Position numbers and translations under genes: made by a program | The notes under the pieces: model-generated | What the model was told of the DNA's origin: nothing | Seen by the model: the letters and a program-made list of their open reading frames with translations, nothing else | Database searches by the model: none | In this document: in pieces, positions 1-6,807 of the stretch | Numbering within the stretch: position 1 is the first letter of the stretch | Layout of the letters: each line of letters begins with the position of its first letter | Assembly (NCBI GenBank): GCA_002496475.1 | Contig: DAJV01000029.1 | Coordinates: 5,523 to 19,060 of the forward strand | Length of the DNA: 13,538 nt | Direction of reading: 5' to 3' | DNA from: Vulcanisaeta sp. UBA163 | GTDB taxonomy: Archaea > Thermoproteota > Thermoprotei > Thermoproteales > Thermocladiaceae

Positions 1-7
1 GAACGCC

Positions 8-556
8 TTAGTATATGTAGAACTCCTCTATGGTCTTCATGAGCCTTGTTATTCCTGGATACCCAAATATTCCCTGCCCAATATTTTTAACTAAATTACC
101 GATTATTACTGTCGGTGTTCCTGGGGCACCCAGCTCCTTCGCAACAGACCTTGCCTCCATGATATTCTGTAACTCCTCATTAACGCAGTCATTACTAGTC
201 CCAGTAATTGTCTCCTCACCACTTAATTTACCACTTAGGTAAGCCTCATAGTGCCTCCTAAGCACCTCAAGGAACGCCATTGGGTTCCTCCTATATACAC
301 ATCGAAAGACTGCGTGGAGCTTCTCAATACCCCTATGTACCGGGTAATCAACGAAGTATAGGGATGCCTTACCATCCCTAAACAACTCCACTAGGTATTC
401 ACCGGCCTCGTCCTCGAGCAATGCACAACCAGGGCAATGAAGATCATAAAATACTATGATGAGCAACCTGGGATTTTGAGCCTTAAAGCCCAACCCAACC
501 CTATCAACCCTCTCCAGCGCATTCCTGACATCCCTAATTAACCACTCATCAGGCAT
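8..556 (-). CDS. DsbA-like thioredoxin-fold thiol oxidoreductase
   Basis: The 182-residue protein has a thioredoxin/DsbA-type active site, YDLHCPGC, with the two cysteines at about residues 41 and 44. A GTPT segment near residue 148 fits the cis-proline loop that faces the active site. A helical insert lies between them, as in DsbA and related bacterial Thioredoxin_4 proteins. There is no signal peptide or membrane segment, so I infer a cytoplasmic disulfide oxidoreductase or isomerase; many hyperthermophilic crenarchaea stabilise cytoplasmic proteins with disulfides. The start is ATG at 556. A TTG three bases upstream is possible but weaker. A TATA-like box at 581-588 lies about 29 bases before the ATG, which suggests a leaderless message. 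Partner and substrate cannot be told from the sequence. Confidence 0.85.
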   Translation of the reverse strand: MPDEWLIRDVRNALERVDRVGLGFKAQNPRLLIIVFYDLHCPGCALLEDEAGEYLVELFRDGKASLYFVDYPVHRGIEKLHAVFRCVYRRNPMAFLEVLRRHYEAYLSGKLSGEETITGTSNDCVNEELQNIMEARSVAKELGAPGTPTVIIGNLVKNIGQGIFGYPGITRLMKTIEEFYIY

Positions 557-580
557 CAAAACAAGTGGAAACGGCTTAAC

Positions 581-588
581 TTAAAAAC
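581..588 (-). promoter_or_regulatory. TATA-like box for the DsbA-like gene
   Basis: The minus strand reads GTTTTTAA here, centred about 29 bases upstream of the ATG at 556. This spacing places the transcription start at or next to the start codon, and no Shine-Dalgarno sequence is visible. Confidence 0.5.
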
Positions 589-655
589 ATTAAACAAATA
601 GGCAAAAACGCATATTCGAGGATTGATTTATTTAGGACTTGTCGTTTTCGGACTT

Positions 656-693
656 GTAGAGTGAGTGTAACATAATAATTACCTCCACTCTAC
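656..693. repeat. Inverted repeat, 8-bp stem with 22-base loop
   Basis: GTAGAGTG at 656-663 is the exact reverse complement of CACTCTAC at 686-693. It sits between two minus-strand genes, the DsbA-like gene and the broken AbrB-like gene. It could be an operator or the end of a transcript. No T-tract follows it, so a terminator role is not supported. Confidence 0.35.
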
Positions 694-719
694 CTATTCA
701 ACACATTCAATTACTAATA

Positions 720-1098
720 TCAACCCACCTCATCCTTTGTCTCATCAATCTCCTCGCCCTCCTCCCTCTCGGATAATTCCAGGTATATTAATGTCTCAAT
801 TACGTCCTTACTGCTTAACCCTAGATCCTTTATTACGGCTGTTGGTAGGCTGGCTCCGTATTGAAACCTGTGGATCCTTCTAACGTTTCCATCTTAGGTC
901 ACGTACTTATTATCCTTAAATAGCCATATCCTTATTGAGGCGCCATTTTTAAAGCCGAGGTACCTAACGATTGTTGGTAACGGTATATAGGCATTAATTA
1001 TCCTACTCTTTATCGCCAACCCTCCTACTACTCTCATAAATCCTAACCCTAGCCCTAACCCAAACAGCATTACCAAAGCCGATATTCAGCACAGTCAT
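720..1098 (-). pseudogene. Broken AbrB/SpoVT-like DNA-binding protein gene
   Basis: A reading frame opens at ATG 1098 (MTVLNIGFGNAVW..., ending IYESSRRVGDKE) and hits TAG at 1003-1005 after 31 codons. The neighbouring frame then continues with INAYIPLPTIVRYLGFKNG, resembling an AbrB/MazE swapped-hairpin half. It is stopped by TAA at 894-896. After that stop the same frame stays open for 57 codons (FQYGASLPTAVIKDLGLSSK, then an acidic tail) to TGA at 720-722. The two LPT...LG segments look like two AbrB-type halves. A TATA-like box about 27 bases before ATG 1098 supports that codon as the ancestral start. One frameshift plus one in-frame stop make an intact product unlikely. The AbrB assignment is from pattern recognition only. 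Confidence 0.6.
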
Positions 1099-1120
1099 AC
1101 ACACGAACCAATAGGCCCAC

Positions 1121-1128
1121 CTTAAAAC
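1121..1128 (-). promoter_or_regulatory. TATA-like box of the broken AbrB-like gene
   Basis: The minus strand reads GTTTTAAG, centred about 27 bases from the ATG at 1098. This is the spacing of the leaderless genes elsewhere in the window. The promoter appears to have outlived the gene. Confidence 0.45.
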
Positions 1129-1289
1129 TGACTACTATGTGTATCGCTTGGACAGGCAGAGTAGATGTCTGCCTAAAAAGCTATGAAGCGCAAAATCATG
1201 GAAGTTGAAAGCAATATAAAAACTCATTGAGTGAACCATGAACATCAATACAGGGAGCTCTGATGGAGGCCTTCTAATGATACGCTAAG

Positions 1290-1297
1290 TTTTAAAT
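1290..1297 (+). promoter_or_regulatory. TATA-like box for the MFS transporter gene
   Basis: TTTTAAAT is centred about 37 bases before ATG 1331. This predicts a short 5' leader of roughly ten bases instead of a fully leaderless message. Confidence 0.45.
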
Positions 1298-1330
1298 ATG
1301 ACTTGTTTTTGATAACGTTTTTGATCATTA

Positions 1331-3010
1331 ATGGAGTATAAGTGGACTGTATTGACTAATACGACGCTTGGGGTGATCATGTCTTCAATCAACATGTACA
1401 TAGTCCTGATATCGTTGCCCGCGATTTTTAGGGGATTGAATGTTAACCCATTCCTACCTGGGGAATTTGATTACCTGCTTTGGGTTCTCATGGGCTATAG
1501 CATAGTACTTGCCAGCGTCCTTGTTACCTTCGGTAGGATCTCCGACTTATTCGGCAGGACCAGGCTTTACACTCTTGGTTTCATAATATTTACAGTGGCT
1601 TCAGTATTACTATCACTAATACCAAGTGACTCAGGTAATTTTGGTGCGTTGCTTCTGATAATATTTAGGGTTGTTCAGGCAATTGGTGGTGGCTTCCTGA
1701 TGGTTAACAGCACAGCACTACTGACTGACGCCTTCCCACCTGGTGAGAGGGGTAAGGCGCTCGGCTTAAACCAGGCCTCCTTCATAATTGGTTCCTTCCT
1801 CGGAATAATACTGGGTGGACTGCTCTCAAACTATGATTGGCACTTACTCTTTCTAGTTAATGTGCCCTTCGCCGTAGCCGGCGCCCTGTGGTCCGTATTC
1901 AAGTTGAGGAGGGTTGATTGGAGAAACGTGAGGGTGAGGATTGATTATTGGGGTAACTTAACGCTGGCTCTTGGCCTCGTTTTAATAACCCTAGGCTTCA
2001 CCTACGCCCTAATGCCCTATGGGGGTTCAGAGATGGGTTGGACAAGCCCACTGGTTATTGCATCCTTCATAGCCGGCACTGCGTTGGTAATTGCATTCAT
2101 ACCAATTGAGCTTTGGCAGGAAGAACCACTCTTTAAGTTATCACTGTTTAGGGTTAGGCCCTTTACCTACGGTATAATGGCCCTCTTCCTCTCATCACTT
2201 GCAAGGGGTGCAATAATGTTCTTAATAACAATATGGCTTCAGGGCATATACCTACCACTTCATGGTTTTAGTTACACGGAGACACCGTTTTGGGCTGGAA
2301 TATACATGTTACCAATGCTTGTGGGTACTGTAATAATGGCGCCAATAGGTGGATCACTCACGGATAAGTACGGTGCCAGGGTCATAGCCACCATCGGCAT
2401 GATCATAATAGCAATATCACTTTACCTACTCACTCTCCTGCCCTATAACTTCGACCTAGTGAAGTTTGAGTCGATATTATTCCTTAACGGTATTGGTAAT
2501 GGCTTATTCGCCTCACCAAACACAACATCAATAATGAATGCTCTTCATCCAAGGGATAGGGGCGCTGGTAATGGTATGAGACAGACCTTTAGTAATGTTG
2601 GTTCCACAATTAGTATGGCTATGTTCTTCACAATAGCCATAAGCATATTCTCCCAATACGTACCCATAAGGATTCACGAGATTGCCCTAAGTTATGAATT
2701 ACCGAGTAACATAGCGAATACCCTAGCCAGTATACCTGCATTAAGCCTACTCTTCGCGGCGTTCCTCGGCATGGACCCAGCATCGGTACTACCAAGCTCC
2801 GCAATCAATAGTTTACCAACAAGTGTGGTGAAGCTCCTGGACAGCAACACATTCCTACCAAGCGTCCTAGGCCCACCATTCATGACGGGACTTAGGTTTT
2901 CGCTATATATATCCATAGTCTTCGTAGCCATAGGCGCGGTATTATCATACATGAGGGGCGGTAGGTACGTATATGAAGAAAGCATGGAGAAGAGGACACG
3001 AGCCGTGTAG
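1331..3010 (+). CDS. MFS efflux transporter, DHA2 (14-helix) family
   Basis: The 559-residue, very hydrophobic protein has the layout of the DHA2 drug:H+ antiporter family (EmrB/QacA type), which has 14 membrane helices. MFS motif A, GRISDLFGR, is at about residues 68-76 in the loop between helices 2 and 3. Helix 5 carries the antiporter motif C, with GSFLGIILGGLL. WHLLFLVNVPFA after it matches the family's W-x-x-x-F-x-x-N-V-P signature. A long outer loop near residues 455-510 precedes the last helix. The first helix has INMYIVLISLP where many DHA2 proteins have an Asp at the Asn position. The protein should export hydrophobic or toxic compounds by proton antiport; the substrate cannot be predicted. 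It stands alone on its strand, and no regulator gene is adjacent apart from the broken AbrB-like gene. Confidence 0.9.
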   Translation: MEYKWTVLTNTTLGVIMSSINMYIVLISLPAIFRGLNVNPFLPGEFDYLLWVLMGYSIVLASVLVTFGRISDLFGRTRLYTLGFIIFTVASVLLSLIPSDSGNFGALLLIIFRVVQAIGGGFLMVNSTALLTDAFPPGERGKALGLNQASFIIGSFLGIILGGLLSNYDWHLLFLVNVPFAVAGALWSVFKLRRVDWRNVRVRIDYWGNLTLALGLVLITLGFTYALMPYGGSEMGWTSPLVIASFIAGTALVIAFIPIELWQEEPLFKLSLFRVRPFTYGIMALFLSSLARGAIMFLITIWLQGIYLPLHGFSYTETPFWAGIYMLPMLVGTVIMAPIGGSLTDKYGARVIATIGMIIIAISLYLLTLLPYNFDLVKFESILFLNGIGNGLFASPNTTSIMNALHPRDRGAGNGMRQTFSNVGSTISMAMFFTIAISIFSQYVPIRIHEIALSYELPSNIANTLASIPALSLLFAAFLGMDPASVLPSSAINSLPTSVVKLLDSNTFLPSVLGPPFMTGLRFSLYISIVFVAIGAVLSYMRGGRYVYEESMEKRTRAV

Positions 3011-3331
3011 CATCTGCAGTTATTTATTACTTCATTTCAGGCTGGCTTCCCTATATTTATTCATTTCAATTATTGCCTCGTTAAGGTTCTGCAATGGCGC
3101 GCCTAGCTCCTCACCGCCACGCTAACTATCCTCTTCCCATCATGGTCTCATTAACATTATAAGAAGAACCAATGCATCAATGGGCAAGTGCGTAAGGCCA
3201 GGGGATGCTTGGAAGCGGTACAATGTCTGGTTGCGCGGGACTTAATATTTGGCAAAACCTTAAATTAAGCAATATGGCGGGGCTGTACGTAGAGAGTGTT
3301 GGGAACGTCAATCAATAAATGCGGTTCATAC
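3011..3331. other. Gap with a possible minus-strand coding remnant
   Basis: On the minus strand one frame (3037 to about 3115, ending at TGA 3037-3039) reads GEELGAPLQNLNEAIIEMNK and resembles a protein C-terminus. Just upstream the neighbouring frame reads DHDGKRIVSVAVR, so the pair would join with one frameshift. No start codon or promoter is clear. On the plus strand a 21-codon frame from 3180 has no well-placed promoter. I see no RNA gene here. Confidence 0.3.
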
Positions 3332-3814
3332 TTATGTTCTATTCCTAATATCACTAATGAACTCACTAATTGACTTTCCTGTTTTTGTCACCCAATACGT
3401 CATTGTTGATGAACCTATTAATTCACTATTCCTATTCATTAATTCTGCCGTTATCAACGCAATTGGTTCTCTAATGTGGACTACCCTTGCAACTGCCTTA
3501 AGTACTCCCTCGGTTATCGGTTTTAGGTACTTCACAGTTAAGTCTATTGTCACTGCAATGACATACATTGGGTAGTAATGGCTTATTACTGCCACCCAAG
3601 CCATTGCGTCAACTAAAGCCGCGTGGACTCCGCCATGTACGGTACCCAACACTTGCATGTGCTTCCTACCTATTTCCACAAAACCAATGGCGCAGTCCTT
3701 ACCAACACTCTCAATGCTAATGCCCATCAATTCCCAGTAGGGACTTAAACCCTCAATTGTCTTCATAATCCTCAGCAGTTCATCATTACCCAATTCACAG
3801 TTTAATTCCTGCAT
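3332..3814 (-). CDS. PaaI-type hotdog-fold acyl-CoA thioesterase
   Basis: This 160-residue protein carries the PaaI/ACOT13-type signature GTVHGGVHAALVDAMAW, with HGG at residues 60-62 and the conserved acid at Asp69. The usual pattern of an N-terminal helix, PYWELMGI, a central hotdog helix and the strand VTIDLTVKYLKP follows. Such enzymes hydrolyse acyl-CoA thioesters, usually as cytoplasmic dimers or tetramers. I chose ATG 3814 because family members begin about 20-25 residues before the P-x-x-x-x-x-G motif. A TATA-like box at 3838-3844 also lies 27 bases upstream. The frame stays open to ATG 3901, which would add a hydrophobic, Met-rich leader (WKWLLMGLMLKAMVMIPLAM); ATG 3856 is a third option. 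The acyl-CoA ligase about 860 bases upstream makes a shared acyl-CoA substrate possible but unproven. Confidence 0.8.
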   Translation of the reverse strand: MQELNCELGNDELLRIMKTIEGLSPYWELMGISIESVGKDCAIGFVEIGRKHMQVLGTVHGGVHAALVDAMAWVAVISHYYPMYVIAVTIDLTVKYLKPITEGVLKAVARVVHIREPIALITAELMNRNSELIGSSTMTYWVTKTGKSISEFISDIRNRT

Positions 3815-3837
3815 TGCTAATGGTATCATAACCATGG

Positions 3838-3844
3838 CTTTAAG
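3838..3844 (-). promoter_or_regulatory. TATA-like box supporting the thioesterase start at 3814
   Basis: The minus strand reads CTTAAAG, centred 27 bases from ATG 3814. A second candidate near 3880-3887 would serve ATG 3856, so the true start is not settled. Confidence 0.4.
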
Positions 3845-3926
3845 CATTAAGCCCATGAGTAACCACTTCCAGGGCGATGTTATTTTAACCCTGATCCCCA
3901 TAGATCACGACCTCATTCTCCAGGTC

Positions 3927-4055
3927 CTAATTAATTACCCTAGCTACCCCACGTCCTAGCAGTTCATGAGCCTTAACCAAGGCCCTAAACACCCTCCCAT
4001 TGATTTCATCGATTGCTGAGACGTAGGTAACCTGCTTTGGGAAAATAAGTTTAAT
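3927..4055 (-). pseudogene. Short coding remnant, or small gene lacking a normal start
   Basis: A minus-strand frame ending at TAG 3927-3929 reads QVTYVSAIDEINGRVFRALV followed by KAHELLGRG. Its codons look typical of real genes here. It is open back to about 4095 but has no ATG, GTG or TTG at its front. An ATT at 4053-4055 would give a 42-residue product. A TATA-like palindrome TTTATAAA at 4074-4081 lies about 22 bases upstream of it, a little short for a leaderless start. It may be the C-terminal stub of a lost gene or a small protein with a damaged start codon. I do not recognise the family. Confidence 0.3.
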
Positions 4056-4113
4056 GGGAAGTAGATATAGGTATTTATAAAATAAAGCGGATAAATATAT
4101 TTAATATTATTCA

Positions 4114-4611
4114 TTAATTCTTTTTCTTATTTAAATAATTATTTAGACATTCCTTATTTATAGTTATTTTTCTGTTTATCCATGCTTTCTCGGTTATTTT
4201 TATTGGTTGTATCATCTCGTCCATTACAGTGAGTGGGTCATAATCCCTACTGAGGACTATGCACTTGCTCCTATTGAGACATTCCCTTGCCGCCTTAACC
4301 TCAGCCGGCTCGTCTTCAGCGAGTAAGTATTCAAGACCTAATTCCTTGAGCCACCTAATCCTAGACTCGGCAACAGTCCTGTGCTCTGGCCTTGAGTAGT
4401 CGATTACGAAGATTACGCTTGGTCTTAGGTAGTCATAGTCTAGGGCCAGCCTAACATTCATTAGGAGGGTCCTTGGGTCCCTGAGCCCGTAGGTTATGCT
4501 GGCTAGGTCAATCATTAGGTAACCATACCTATCATTAACTAGGTCCGGTAATGTCCCACGCTCAACCTCAAGAACACACCTAGAGTAAAACCTCCTAAGC
4601 CTGGGGTCCAT
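4114..4611 (-). CDS. PIN/NYN-like protein, possible ribonuclease
   Basis: The 165-residue protein shows the spacing of acidic residues expected of a PIN or NYN nuclease fold. MIDLAS (Asp35) is at the end of a first strand and VIFVIDYS (Asp71) ends a second. LLAEDEPAEVKAA (Glu99, Glu101, Glu104) lies before a helix, and IVLSRDYDPL (Asp123, Asp125) ends a late strand. The helix and strand order around LKELGLEYLLAEDE also fits. The match is by eye and remote, so nuclease activity is inference. The last 30 residues are Lys/Asn/Ile-rich, come from AT-rich DNA and probably lie outside the fold. The start ATG 4611 is supported by GGAG six bases upstream (4618-4621). The gene is 62 bases downstream of the acyl-CoA ligase on the same strand and may be cotranscribed. 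No antitoxin-like partner adjoins it. Confidence 0.55.
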   Translation of the reverse strand: MDPRLRRFYSRCVLEVERGTLPDLVNDRYGYLMIDLASITYGLRDPRTLLMNVRLALDYDYLRPSVIFVIDYSRPEHRTVAESRIRWLKELGLEYLLAEDEPAEVKAARECLNRSKCIVLSRDYDPLTVMDEMIQPIKITEKAWINRKITINKECLNNYLNKKKN

Positions 4612-4617
4612 CCGTAA

Positions 4618-4621
4618 CTCC
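4618..4621 (-). promoter_or_regulatory. Shine-Dalgarno sequence for the PIN-like gene
   Basis: The minus strand reads GGAG, six bases before ATG 4611. Because most genes here look leaderless, this motif suggests the gene is read from a message with a leader, such as read-through from the ligase gene or a nearby AT-rich promoter around 4645. Confidence 0.4.
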
Positions 4622-4673
4622 GTTATGCTTTTGATGACCTTACAAATAAATAGTTAAGGTTTAAGGGAAGACC

Positions 4674-6677
4674 TTACTCCTTCATTATTTCGTCCATGTA
4701 TGGCTTTAGGGCCTCAATAACCGCATAGAGGGATTCCGGGTTCAGTACCGCGTTTATGTTCACAGCCTTATCAATGGACCAACCCATTAGAATCCTCTTA
4801 ATGGGCACCTCAAGCTTCTTGTAGTTCCTCGTCATTGGTATGTCCGGTACCTGTATTATGTAGTCAGCGATGTAGTACGGCCCCAACTGACTCCTCAGCG
4901 CGTCATTTATTCTCCTTCTCAGTTCCTCAGTCAATTGAAGACCCGGCCTCAGGGCCACGAATAGTACTAGCTTATTCTTAACCTCAATGGCCAGGCTGCC
5001 CACAACCTCAGGCAGGGACTCAACTACCTTGTAAATATCCAGTGTACCAATCCTAACACCCTTCCTCTTTATTGTTGAGTCTGAGCGGCCGGTTATTACT
5101 ACGGTACCCCTGTCAGTGATCATGGCCCAATCACCATGTCTCCAAACACCAGGGAATACGTTGAAGTAGGATTCCCTGTACCAGTTGTAGTCTGGGTCGT
5201 TCCAGAAGTAGATGGGCATTGAGGGCATTGGCTTCTCGAGAACCAACTCACCAACCTTATTAATCACAGGCTTGCCCTCCTCATCATACACATTCACGGC
5301 CGCACCCAACCACCTACACTGCATCTCACCATCCCAAACAGGGAGTATTGGACAGCCGCCAATGAATGCCGAGACCACGTCAGTGCCGCCACTAATCGGC
5401 GCGAGCCAGATATCCCACTTAACCTTCTCATAAACCCACTCGAAGCCCTGGGGCGATAGCGGCGCCGCGGTTGAACCAATCTCCCTAAGCGACTTAAGGT
5501 TAAACTGCCTACCAGGCTCTATGGTGGATTTCATGGCCGCATGAATATAGGGCGCACTAAGCCCGAGTATTGTTAGGCCCTCCTTTTCCGTAATCTCCCA
5601 GTAGGGCTCGAAGTTCCTAACAGTCGGGTCACCGTCATAGAAGAGTATCGTTGCACCAAAGAGTAGGGCATTAACAGTAAAGTTCCACATCATCCAGGAG
5701 GGCGTCGTGTACCAGGTGAATTTATCGCCCTGTTTATAATCCATGTGAAGACCAACCTTGTAAGCCTCAAGGAGTACGCCGCCGTGACTGTGAACCACAG
5801 GTTTCGGTATCCCCGTTGTACCAGATGTGAATAAGACCCAAAGTGGTTCATTGAACTCCATGGATTCATAGGAGGGACTAACACCCCTCCTGCCCGTCAC
5901 CTCCCTCCAATCATAAACATGCCTACTGAGACCCAACTCCACTGAATCCCTCATGTTTGGAATAATGACGATCCTTTCAATACTTGGCACGGAGTCAACA
6001 ATCCGCTTGACATCACCATACTTATCAAACGCCCTACCCCTATATGGATAACCATCGACTGCGACCAGGACCTTGGGCTGTAGCATATTGAACCTATCGA
6101 TGGCTGTCCTAGGCGCTAACTCGGCACCTACGCCAACCCAAATTGCCCCAATACCAGCTGTGGCCAGTAGGGCCACCACGGCCTCTGGGACTTGGCTAAC
6201 ATACGCAGCAACCCTATCACCCCTACCAATACCAATATCCCTAAGCCAATCAGCCAGGGCAGAGACCTCCCTATACAATTGGTCCCAGGTTAGGCTCCTC
6301 CTGAGTCCATCCTCCCTAACATAGATGACAGCCTCCCCGCCCCAATTAGCGGCCTTAAACACGTGCTCAGCGTAGTTAAGCCTTGAACCAATGAACCAGC
6401 GGGCGCCTGGCATTGTCCTTGGTTCAAGGACCTTGGTGTATGGCGAATGGGAATTAACGCCGAAGTAACGCCAGATACTAACCCAGAAGGACTCAGGGTC
6501 ATTAACACTCCACCTCCAGAGCTTGTCATAGTTGTGGATATTCCTCATTGGATCATCGATGGAAACCTCAAAGTCAAAACCAAAGACCTCATTAAGCCAA
6601 TTAACAAACCTCAGTATATTCGAACCCCTAATCACGCCCTGACTGGGGCGCCAAAGAACCCTGGTTTTTTCCTCCAT
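4674..6677 (-). CDS. Acetoacetyl-CoA synthetase-type acyl-CoA ligase (AMP-forming)
   Basis: The 667-residue enzyme belongs to the adenylate-forming ANL family and most resembles acetoacetyl-CoA synthetases in size and layout. VLWRPS near the N-terminus and FWVSIWRYFGV begin an acetyl-CoA-synthetase-like N-terminal domain. The ATP-binding loop TSGTTG is at about 284-289, HGDW at 514-517 and the hinge region GRSD at 530-533. The C-terminal motif with catalytic lysine is MTRNYKKLEV at 615-624. The reaction would be acid + ATP + CoA to acyl-CoA + AMP + PPi in the cytoplasm. Two positions look unusual from memory of the family: NYKK where NGKK is common, and RKGVRIG where GGVRIG is common. The substrate may be acetoacetate, or another short acid such as 4-hydroxybutyrate of the crenarchaeal dicarboxylate/4-hydroxybutyrate cycle. 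I chose ATG 6677; ATG 6683 adds two residues. Confidence 0.85.
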   Translation of the reverse strand: MEEKTRVLWRPSQGVIRGSNILRFVNWLNEVFGFDFEVSIDDPMRNIHNYDKLWRWSVNDPESFWVSIWRYFGVNSHSPYTKVLEPRTMPGARWFIGSRLNYAEHVFKAANWGGEAVIYVREDGLRRSLTWDQLYREVSALADWLRDIGIGRGDRVAAYVSQVPEAVVALLATAGIGAIWVGVGAELAPRTAIDRFNMLQPKVLVAVDGYPYRGRAFDKYGDVKRIVDSVPSIERIVIIPNMRDSVELGLSRHVYDWREVTGRRGVSPSYESMEFNEPLWVLFTSGTTGIPKPVVHSHGGVLLEAYKVGLHMDYKQGDKFTWYTTPSWMMWNFTVNALLFGATILFYDGDPTVRNFEPYWEITEKEGLTILGLSAPYIHAAMKSTIEPGRQFNLKSLREIGSTAAPLSPQGFEWVYEKVKWDIWLAPISGGTDVVSAFIGGCPILPVWDGEMQCRWLGAAVNVYDEEGKPVINKVGELVLEKPMPSMPIYFWNDPDYNWYRESYFNVFPGVWRHGDWAMITDRGTVVITGRSDSTIKRKGVRIGTLDIYKVVESLPEVVGSLAIEVKNKLVLFVALRPGLQLTEELRRRINDALRSQLGPYYIADYIIQVPDIPMTRNYKKLEVPIKRILMGWSIDKAVNINAVLNPESLYAVIEALKPYMDEIMKE

Positions 6678-6700
6678 ATACATATTTATTTAATAACTCC

Positions 6701-6710
6701 TTATTAAGTA
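6701..6710 (-). promoter_or_regulatory. TATA-like box for the acyl-CoA ligase gene
   Basis: The minus strand reads TACTTAATAA, centred about 29 bases before ATG 6677. It forms the left half of a divergent promoter region shared with the uS19 gene. Confidence 0.4.
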
Positions 6711-6773
6711 TTAATTTATCCTTGATTTTATTTTACTCATATAAAATTATTGCGGAGACCACAACGAGTAAAA

Positions 6774-6781
6774 GTTATAAA
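6774..6781 (+). promoter_or_regulatory. TATA-like box for the uS19 gene
   Basis: GTTATAAA is centred about 30 bases before ATG 6808, predicting a leader of only a few bases. It faces away from the ligase promoter about 70 bases to the left. Confidence 0.5.
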
Positions 6782-6807
6782 AAGGGCTGACTCACTGTGG
6801 GACTTGA

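Larger units (their letters stand above)
1099..1330. other. Gap before the transporter gene, with one hairpin
   Basis: No convincing gene is present. Two plus-strand frames of 15-16 codons (from about 1193 and 1238) have no suitably spaced promoter. A perfect 7-bp stem, AGGCAGA at 1154-1160 and TCTGCCT at 1168-1174 with a 7-base loop, is followed by AAAAAG. A TATA-like ATATAAAA lies at 1214-1221, but nothing recognisable follows at the expected distance. Confidence 0.4.

Noticed and set aside
30..242. Plus-strand open frame of 70 codons
   Set aside because: It is the antisense of the DsbA-like gene, which has clear active-site motifs; this frame has none.
643..657. Direct repeat GGACTTGT at short spacing, considered as a CRISPR or attachment site
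   Set aside because: Only two 8-base copies a few bases apart, with no spacer regularity, array or integrase nearby.
2692..2985. Minus-strand 97-codon frame at the end of the MFS gene
   Set aside because: Antisense of transmembrane coding sequence; hydropathy and codon use fit the plus-strand transporter.
4114..4611. PIN-like protein as the toxin of a VapBC pair
   Set aside because: No small antitoxin-like gene lies immediately upstream; the upstream gene is the acyl-CoA ligase.
3332..6677. Thioesterase, PIN-like gene and ligase as one operon or pathway cluster
   Set aside because: The thioesterase is separated from the PIN-like gene by about 300 bases and has its own TATA-like boxes, so only proximity supports a link.
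5212..6707. Several frames of 60-86 codons on both strands within the acyl-CoA ligase gene
   Set aside because: All lie within or opposite a continuous 667-codon enzyme with intact motifs; none has recognisable content.
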